From: Kribbella sp. VKM Ac-2568
GTDB lineage: Bacteria > Actinomycetota > Actinomycetes > Propionibacteriales > Kribbellaceae
Assembly: GCF_004345365.1 (NCBI RefSeq)
Contig: NZ_SLVF01000012.1
Span: 62,001-126,000, forward strand
Direction of reading: 5' to 3'
DNA length: 64,000 nt
Shown here: in pieces, positions 58,576 through 64,000 of the stretch
How the letters are laid out: each line of letters opens with the position of its first letter
How positions within the stretch are numbered: the first letter of the stretch is position 1
Program-made: the position numbers and the translations under genes
The notes under the pieces: generated by a model
Told to the model about the DNA's origin: nothing
The model's input: only the letters and a program-made list of their open reading frames with translations
Databases searched by the model: none

Positions 58576-58605
58576 TTGACAGGAATCGGAAGTGTGGCAT
58601 AGCGT
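58576..58605 (+). promoter_or_regulatory. Promoter of the Gfo/Idh operon, probably leaderless
   Basis: Consensus TTGACA (58576-58581), 18-bp spacer, TAGCGT (58600-58605). The ATG at 58613 is seven bases past the -10, at the expected transcription start, and lacks a ribosome site. Confidence 0.65.
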
Positions 58606-58612
58606 CCCGGTC

Positions 58613-59707
58613 ATGTCGACCACAGCGCGCAAGCTCAGAGTCGGGATCGTCGGTGGCGGCTTCATGGGCCGCGTCCACGGCCGGTCTGCCCTGGTGGCGG
58701 GCGCGAAGGTCGTCGGCGCCGTCGGCTCGAGTCCGGACCGCGCGGAAGCCGCCGCGGAGGCGACCGGCGCCGAGCGCGGTTTCGCCACCCTGGAGGAGCT
58801 GCTCGCCGCGGACATCGACCTGGTCCACGTCTGTACTCCGAACAACACGCATCTGCCGGTGACCTTGCAGGCGCTCGAAGCAGGCAAGCACGTGATCTGC
58901 GAGAAGCCGCTGGCGACCTCCGCCAAGGATGCGATCGGGCTGCACGCGGCCGCTCAGGAAGCCGGGCGGGTGGCGACGGTGCCTTTCGTCTACCGGTACC
59001 ACCCGATGGTCAGGGAGTTGCGGACCAGGATCGCGGAAGGCGAGGCCGGCCAGATCACCAGCCTGCACGGAAGCTACCTGCAGGACTGGCTCGCAGGTGA
59101 GAACGACCAGAACTGGCGCGTCGACGACGTGGCCGGGGGACCGTCCCGGACCTTCGCGGACATCGGTTCGCACTGGTGCGACCTGACCGAGTTCGTCACC
59201 GGTGACCGGATCGCCGACGTCAGCGCGCAGACCCGCACCGTGCGCGCGACCCGCGGCGGCGTCGAAGTACGGACCGAGGATCTCGCCACCGCGCAGTTCC
59301 GTACTGCGGCCGGCGTCGTCGGCACCGTAGTCGTGAGCCAGGTCGCCGCCGGGCGGAAGAACCGCCTGTATCTGGAGGTCTCGGGGACCGAGTCGAGCTT
59401 CGGCTTCGACCAGGAGGACCCGGACCGCCTCTGGGTCGGCCGGCGCGCGGCGAACCTGCTGCTGACGCGCGACCCGGAGACGTTGAGTCCTCCTGCCGCA
59501 AGGGTGAACCGGCTGCCCGCCGGGCACGCCCAGGGATACCAGGACGCGTTCGACTCGTTCGTCGCCGATACCTATGCCGCCGCGCTGGACGGCGACCATC
59601 CGGACGGACTGCCGGACTTCGCCGCAGGTGCCCGTTCTGCCCAGCTCGTAGACGCCGTCCTGCGGTCCGCCGCAGCGGACGGTGCCTGGACCACCGTCGA
59701 GAACTGA
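58613..59707 (+). CDS. Gfo/Idh/MocA-family oxidoreductase
   Basis: 364-aa NAD(P)-dependent sugar dehydrogenase type. The Rossmann motif is VGIVGGGFMGRVHGRSAL, the EKP motif with catalytic Lys is HVICEKPLATS, and the substrate-domain segment DIGSHWCDLTEFVTG carries the usual Asp/His pair. ATG 58613 has no ribosome site and probably starts a leaderless mRNA. Followed after 19 bp by a sugar isomerase gene; the substrate is probably an inositol- or hexose-like compound, not determinable. Confidence 0.9.
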   Translation: MSTTARKLRVGIVGGGFMGRVHGRSALVAGAKVVGAVGSSPDRAEAAAEATGAERGFATLEELLAADIDLVHVCTPNNTHLPVTLQALEAGKHVICEKPLATSAKDAIGLHAAAQEAGRVATVPFVYRYHPMVRELRTRIAEGEAGQITSLHGSYLQDWLAGENDQNWRVDDVAGGPSRTFADIGSHWCDLTEFVTGDRIADVSAQTRTVRATRGGVEVRTEDLATAQFRTAAGVVGTVVVSQVAAGRKNRLYLEVSGTESSFGFDQEDPDRLWVGRRAANLLLTRDPETLSPPAARVNRLPAGHAQGYQDAFDSFVADTYAAALDGDHPDGLPDFAAGARSAQLVDAVLRSAAADGAWTTVEN

Positions 59708-59726
59708 AACCCCTAGGAGTCTGCGC

Positions 59727-60734
59727 ATGCCACGCCCGATCACCCTGTTCACCGGCCAGTGGGCCGACCTCCCGTTCGAAGAGGTCTGCAGCCTGGCGTC
59801 CTCCTGGGGCTACGACGGTGTCGAGATCGCCTGCTCGGGCGACCACTTCGACGTCCAGCAGGCCATCGACGACGACACCTACATCGCCGGCCGCAAGGAG
59901 ATCCTCGAGCGGCACGGCCTGCAGGTCTTCGCGATCTCGAACCACCTGGTCGGCCAGGCGGTCTGTGACAACCCGATCGACTTCCGGCACCAGGCGATCG
60001 TGCCGTCCCGGGTCTGGGGCGACGGCGACGCCGAGGGTGTCCGGCAGCGCGCGGCCGAGGACCTGAAGAACACCGCCCGCGCCGCGGCCAAGCTCGGGGT
60101 CGACACGGTGATCGGCTTCACCGGCTCCTCGATCTGGCAGTACGTCGCGATGTTCCCGCCGGTGCCGGCCGAGCGGATCGAGGCGGGATACCAGGACTTC
60201 GCCGACCGTTGGAACCCGATCCTCGACGTGTTCGACGAGGTCGGTGTGCGGTTCGCGCACGAGGTGCACCCGTCGGAGATCGCGTACGACTACTGGACCA
60301 CCACACTCACCCTCGAGGCGATCGGTCACCGCGAGGCGTTCGGGCTGAACTGGGACCCGAGCCACATGGTCTGGCAGGACATCGACCCGGTCGCGTTCCT
60401 GTGGGACTTCAAGGACCGGATCTACCACGTCGACTGCAAGGACACCCGGATGCGGGTCGGCGGCGGCCGCAACGGCCGGCTCGGCTCCCACCTGCCGTGG
60501 GGCGACCCGCGCCGCGGCTGGGACTTCTACTCGACCGGACACGGTGACGTGAACTGGGAGGACTGCTTCCGCGTCCTGAACGCGATCGGCTACGACGGCC
60601 CGATCTCGGTCGAGTGGGAAGACGCCGGCATGGAACGCAAGGTCGGCGCCGCCGAAGCAGTAGACGTCATCCGCAAACTAGCCTTCGACAAACCAGAAGC
60701 CTCCTTCGACGCCGCCTTCGCCACCGACAAGTAA
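59727..60734 (+). CDS. Sugar phosphate isomerase/epimerase (xylose-isomerase-like TIM barrel)
   Basis: 335-aa AP-endonuclease-2-family TIM barrel. Metal-binding residues are visible in VRFAHEVHPSEIAYD, FGLNWDPSHMVWQ, HVDCKDTRMRVG and SVEWEDAGMERK. AGGAG lies eight bases before ATG 59727. Second gene of the operon under the ROK repressor; interconverts keto and aldo or epimeric sugars in this family. Confidence 0.9.
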   Translation: MPRPITLFTGQWADLPFEEVCSLASSWGYDGVEIACSGDHFDVQQAIDDDTYIAGRKEILERHGLQVFAISNHLVGQAVCDNPIDFRHQAIVPSRVWGDGDAEGVRQRAAEDLKNTARAAAKLGVDTVIGFTGSSIWQYVAMFPPVPAERIEAGYQDFADRWNPILDVFDEVGVRFAHEVHPSEIAYDYWTTTLTLEAIGHREAFGLNWDPSHMVWQDIDPVAFLWDFKDRIYHVDCKDTRMRVGGGRNGRLGSHLPWGDPRRGWDFYSTGHGDVNWEDCFRVLNAIGYDGPISVEWEDAGMERKVGAAEAVDVIRKLAFDKPEASFDAAFATDK

Positions 60735-60750
60735 CCCGCACACCAGCCCC

Positions 60751-60793
60751 ACGAACTCGTCCGCCCGGCTCCCGCCGGCCCGGACGAGTTCGT
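60751..60793 (+). terminator. Hairpin terminator after the isomerase gene
   Basis: Perfect 13-bp stem ACGAACTCGTCCG/CGGACGAGTTCGT with a GC-rich inner loop, followed by CATTTCC. Confidence 0.85.
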
Positions 60794-61028
60794 CATTTCC
60801 AGCGGTCCCGGGCTGGTGCGGAAGCTGGTGCGGCGAGCGTGCCGGTGCGCGGGTTTGTAGCAGGTCCCTGCGGTGGACGGGTGCTCGCCCCCGCTGCACC
60901 CGGCCACCATCTGCAGACCCGCTCTGCCTGGCCACCGCCTGGAGATCCGCCGAGCCGGCTGCCTACACGCTCCTCGGCACCTGCCAGCCGGCAGGTTGCC
61001 TACAGCCCCAGACCATCCCGCCGAGGGC
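60794..61028. other. Intergenic stretch, no gene recognised
   Basis: Between the isomerase terminator and the 3' end of the frameshifted merR gene. No ribosome-site-backed frame, RNA or repeat was seen. Confidence 0.45.
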
Positions 61029-61841
61029 TTAGGGGAGTTCTAGTTGGAGTTCAACTAGCCAGGGGGAGTTGTCGGGGCCGGTGGCTTCTAGGTAGTGCTC
61101 TCGCCACGTGGGGGAGGTTAGGGGGTGCTGGCGGTTGTTGGCGGTGGCCCAGGTGGCTAGGGCTTGGTAGGCGGTGGAGATGGTTGCCATGGCGCCCTGG
61201 TGGATGGTTGAGGCGACCTGGGTGGGTGGGAGCGTGTGCGGTTCCAGGCCGGGGACTGAGCCGTTGGGGACGGCGTAGCCGGCGGTGATGTGGACTTCTG
61301 GGGTGTCGGGGTCGGGGACGTAGTGGGCGATCGGGGTGGTTCGGTCGGCGCCGGCGGCTTCCATGTGGTCGATGACTTGGCCGAACAGGGACTGGACGAC
61401 GGCGCCGGTGCTCCGGCGACTGGCGTCGGGGGCGGTTGCCGTGAGGCCGGCGATGGTCAGGCTGTCGGTCTGCTTGGTGGTGATCTGGGCGTTCACGTGA
61501 TCCTCCTGCTCGATCAGTCGGAGTCTCGCGGTCACCCGGTCCAGGACGTGGCGGTCGTGGCGGACCTGACGGTTCGAGCTCGGCCCGGCGGAGACGCAGC
61601 ATCCCTTGTATCTGCGCGGAGTCCACGCCTTCAGCCAGCAGTACGCCGACCTCCTCCAGGCTGAAGCCGAGTCCCTTGAGGGCAATCAGGCGGTTGAGCA
61701 CGAGGAGCTGCGTGACGTCGTACGAGCGGCGGCCGGTGTGGGGGCGACATGGGCGGGGTCGAGGAGTCCGATGGCGTCGTAGTGCCGCAATCTGCGCGTC
61801 GACACACCACCGAGGCGGGCGAATTCTCCGATGTTCATCAT
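61029..61841 (-). pseudogene. MerR-family regulator with two compensating frameshifts
   Basis: The N-terminal winged helix (MNIGEFARLGGVSTRRLRHY, ending LLDPAH) is in one frame, the next part (TGRRSYDVTQLLVLNRLIAL to RLRRAELE) in a second, and the linker helix (RHDRHVLDRVTARLRLIEQ) with the C-terminal GyrI-like effector domain is back in the first. The first shift lies at a G5 run near 61740-61745 and looks like one missing base; the second, near 61571-61576, looks like one extra. Without them a stop occurs at 61686-61688. A TTGACA on the minus strand (61870-61875) is a possible -35. Decay or sequencing error. Confidence 0.82.
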
Positions 61842-61975
61842 GACCTCTTCACTCTCCGGCTTCACACAGTGTCAACTGCAACCCTCGGGGCTCCGCGCAG
61901 GCCGAGGGTGATGTCGAAAGGCGGACGGCGGATTCGTACCAAGGGTGAAGGGTTCCCTAGGCGAGGAGTACGGCG

Positions 61976-62800
61976 ATGTCGCAGGTTCTGGTGGACGGTT
62001 TGGGATACGGGGAGTCGGCGCGCTGGCATGACGGGCGGTTGTGGCTGGCGAACTGGGGGACTGGCGAGGTGCTCGCTGTCGGTCTCGACGGTGGGCGTGA
62101 GGTGATGGCGACTGTGCCGCCCGACACGATCCCGTTCTCGATCGAGTGGTCGCCCGACGGGACGTTGCTGGTGATCGCGGGTTCGAGGTTGTTGCGGCAG
62201 GAGGACGACGGGTCGCTCGGTACTGCGGCTGACCTGAGCGGGATCGCGGAACTGTTCAACGAGATCGTGGTCGACCCGCGCGGCAACACCTATCTGAACG
62301 GCGGCAGCCTGGACTTCAGCAAGCCCGGGGTGATCGCTGTCGTGGCGCCGGACGGATCCGCCCGGGAGGTTGCTGACGGCATCGAGTTCGGGAACGGGAT
62401 GGCGGTGACGGCGGACGGGGCGACGCTGATCGTCGCGGAGTCGTTCGCGTGCCGGTTGACCGCGTTCGACATCGGGCCCGACGGGGGGCTGTCGAACCGG
62501 CGGGTCTGGGCCGACCTCGGGGATGGGCATCCGGACGGGATCTGCCTCGATGCCGGAGGAGCCGTCTGGTACGCCGACGTGCCGAACCAGCGCTGTGTGC
62601 GAGTCCGCGAAGGAGGTGAGGTGCATCAGACGGTCGACCTCGATCGCGGCGCCTTCTCCTGCATGCTCGGTGGGCCCGACGGCGACACCCTGTTCATGCT
62701 CGCCGCCCAGTGGAACGGCTTCGAGAACATGCGCCTCACCGACCGCACCGGCCAACTCCTCACCACCCACGCCCCCAGCCCACACGCCGGATGCCCCTAG
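61976..62800 (+). CDS. SMP-30/gluconolactonase-family protein
   Basis: 274-aa six-bladed beta-propeller lactonase. Metal-binding Glu is in GYGESARWHDGRLW, with NEIVVDPRGNTYLNGG, FGNGMAVTADGATLIVAES and GHPDGICLDAGGAVWYADV, the usual Asn/Asp ligands. Probably hydrolyses a sugar lactone or related ester. GAGGAG precedes ATG 61976. Divergent from the broken merR gene, which may once have regulated it; ACCCTCGG/CCGAGGGT (61881-61909) lies between. Confidence 0.9.
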   Translation: MSQVLVDGLGYGESARWHDGRLWLANWGTGEVLAVGLDGGREVMATVPPDTIPFSIEWSPDGTLLVIAGSRLLRQEDDGSLGTAADLSGIAELFNEIVVDPRGNTYLNGGSLDFSKPGVIAVVAPDGSAREVADGIEFGNGMAVTADGATLIVAESFACRLTAFDIGPDGGLSNRRVWADLGDGHPDGICLDAGGAVWYADVPNQRCVRVREGGEVHQTVDLDRGAFSCMLGGPDGDTLFMLAAQWNGFENMRLTDRTGQLLTTHAPSPHAGCP

Positions 62801-62806
62801 CCACCT

Positions 62807-63964
62807 CTAGCTCGGTGGGGCCACCGGGGTTCGCGGGCGCAGTACGGGGGCTAGGACTGCTATGCCGCAGGTCAGGAGCGTCACCACCACGAAGGAGATG
62901 GTGAGGTTGGTGGCTTGGGCGATGCCGCCGATGACGGAGGGGGCGATCAGGCCCGAGGTGTAGGTGACGGTGGCGACGCCGGCGATCGCCTGGCTCGGGT
63001 TGGGGCCGGCGTGGCCTGCGGCGGCGAAGGCGAGGGGCACGACGACGGCGACGCCGAGACCGAGCAGGCCGAATCCCATCATCGCGACCAGCGGGTGCTG
63101 CGCAAGCACGACCAGCAATCCGCCGAGGGCGGCAATTACCCCGCTCACCCGAACAGTGCGAACGGCTCCCCACCGATCCACCACGGAGTCCCCGGCGATC
63201 CGGGCGACGGCCATCGTCAGCGCGAAGCCGGTGGTCGCGGCGGCGGCGACGCCGGCCGAGGTGGTGAGCACATCCTGGAGATACACCGCCGACCAGTCCA
63301 GGCTCGCACCCTCGGCGAAGACCGCGCAGAAGCCGACAGCACCGATCAACCACGCCGACTTCGGTGGCAGCGCGAACCGAGGCGGCGCCTCCACGTCGTC
63401 GGCCGGGTACAGATCGAGCACGTAGTGACAGGCGCTGACACCGGCCACGGTGAGCACGACGGCCGCGATCACGTGGTGCACCTGGGCACTGACGTCGAGA
63501 TGCGCGGCGATCGTGCCGAGGCCAGCGCCGATCAGAGCGCCCACGCTCCACAGCCCGTGGAGCCCGGACATGATCGACCTCTTCATCCGCCGCTCGATCT
63601 CGACGCCGAGGGCGTTCATCGCGACATCGGCCATCCCGGCGGTGGCGCCGTAGACGAACAACGCCGCACACAACAGCGGCAGGTTCGGGGCGAACGACGG
63701 CAGGATCAGGGACATCGTCCAGAGCGAGATCAGCCCCCGCAGCGCGTTTCGGCTGCCGAAGCGGTGAGTGATCCGCGCGGCCAACGGCATCGCGAGCGAT
63801 GCCCCGATCGCGGGGAACGCGAGCGCGAGACCGAGCTGGCCCGGACTCGCCGAGGCGTGATCCTGGATCCACGGCACCCGGGTCGCGAACGACCCCGTCA
63901 CCGCCCCGTGCACACAGAACACGGCACCCACGCCGTACCGCGACCGTCGCACCTCGTCGACCAC
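62807..63964 (-). CDS. MFS transporter
   Basis: 385-aa, 12-TM major facilitator. The loop 2-3 motif (ARITHRFGSRNALRG) and its second-half copy (DSVVDRWGAVRTVR) are present. It resembles the sugar/drug-type MFS with FAEGASLDWSAVYL found in the YbjJ-like group. GTG 63964 follows GAGGGG. Convergent with the lactonase gene, 6 bp apart. Substrate unknown. Confidence 0.9.
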   Translation of the reverse strand: MVDEVRRSRYGVGAVFCVHGAVTGSFATRVPWIQDHASASPGQLGLALAFPAIGASLAMPLAARITHRFGSRNALRGLISLWTMSLILPSFAPNLPLLCAALFVYGATAGMADVAMNALGVEIERRMKRSIMSGLHGLWSVGALIGAGLGTIAAHLDVSAQVHHVIAAVVLTVAGVSACHYVLDLYPADDVEAPPRFALPPKSAWLIGAVGFCAVFAEGASLDWSAVYLQDVLTTSAGVAAAATTGFALTMAVARIAGDSVVDRWGAVRTVRVSGVIAALGGLLVVLAQHPLVAMMGFGLLGLGVAVVVPLAFAAAGHAGPNPSQAIAGVATVTYTSGLIAPSVIGGIAQATNLTISFVVVTLLTCGIAVLAPVLRPRTPVAPPS

Positions 63965-64000
63965 GAATCCAACCCCTCACCACGTCCGGATGCCCAGGGA

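Overview
The window is one contiguous piece of a high-GC actinobacterial chromosome. Gene content and order point to the Nocardioides/Kribbella side of the phylum, though the genus cannot be proven from sequence alone. The evidence is uniformly GC-rich codon use with many GTG starts, an HU protein with a lysine/alanine/proline-rich tail, the F420 gene cofC, and the arrangement ilvBNC-serA-leuB ... gltX ... leuCD-hupB-cofC-gpsA, which matches the order known around Rv2982c-Rv3003c of Mycobacterium tuberculosis. No rRNA, CRISPR array, prophage or complete transposase gene was seen.

Layout. 1-1.9 kb: a truncated PQQ-type sugar dehydrogenase lipoprotein and a small unknown gene. 1.9-4.6 kb: a methyltransferase/FAD-oxidoreductase pair resembling the tmsAB genes for 10-methyl fatty acids. 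4.7-9.7 kb: a 2-hydroxyacid dehydrogenase, a BNR-repeat protein, a MoaD-like beta-grasp protein and an MMPL transporter. 9.7-24.7 kb: the main branched-chain amino acid and serine region (ilvD, ilvB, ilvN, ilvC, a degenerate trypsin-like protein, serA, an O-methyltransferase, leuB, ilvE, cimA and a coupled ACT-like protein). Two transcription attenuators with leader peptides occur here: one rich in Ile/Leu/Val codons before ilvB, and one with Val-Ile-Ile codons before cimA. Coupled mini-ORFs precede ilvN and ilvE. 24.7-31.4 kb, minus strand: a GH63-like glycosidase, an epoxide hydrolase with a large palindromic operator, and nrdAB under a cobalamin riboswitch. NrdB carries the class Ic residues. 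31.4-35.7 kb: DinB, Fic, a methyltransferase, a 3-methyladenine glycosylase-like protein and a GNAT acetyltransferase. 35.8-39.5 kb: an FAH-family hydrolase, gltX, a CPBP protease, tRNA-Gln(CTG) and tRNA-Glu(CTC). 39.5-48.6 kb: a MacB/FtsX-type ABC exporter, a histidine kinase, a kinase-dead partner, two response regulators, an HdeD-like membrane protein and a 2H phosphoesterase. 48.6-57.4 kb: an IclR regulator divergent from leuCD, corA with a leader, a MITE-like element, hupB, cofC, plsC and gpsA. 57.4-60.8 kb: a ROK repressor divergent from an oxidoreductase and a sugar isomerase. 60.8-64 kb: a frameshifted merR gene, an SMP-30 lactonase and an MFS transporter.

How the genes fit together. 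ilvBN, ilvC and ilvD plus ilvE make valine and isoleucine. leuB, leuC and leuD supply leucine, and LeuC/LeuD/LeuB can also process citramalate from CimA into 2-oxobutyrate for isoleucine. Attenuation at ilvB and cimA and an IclR regulator at leuCD would tie these units to amino acid supply. The cobalamin riboswitch would shut nrdAB off when B12 is plentiful, which implies a B12-dependent class II reductase elsewhere in the genome.
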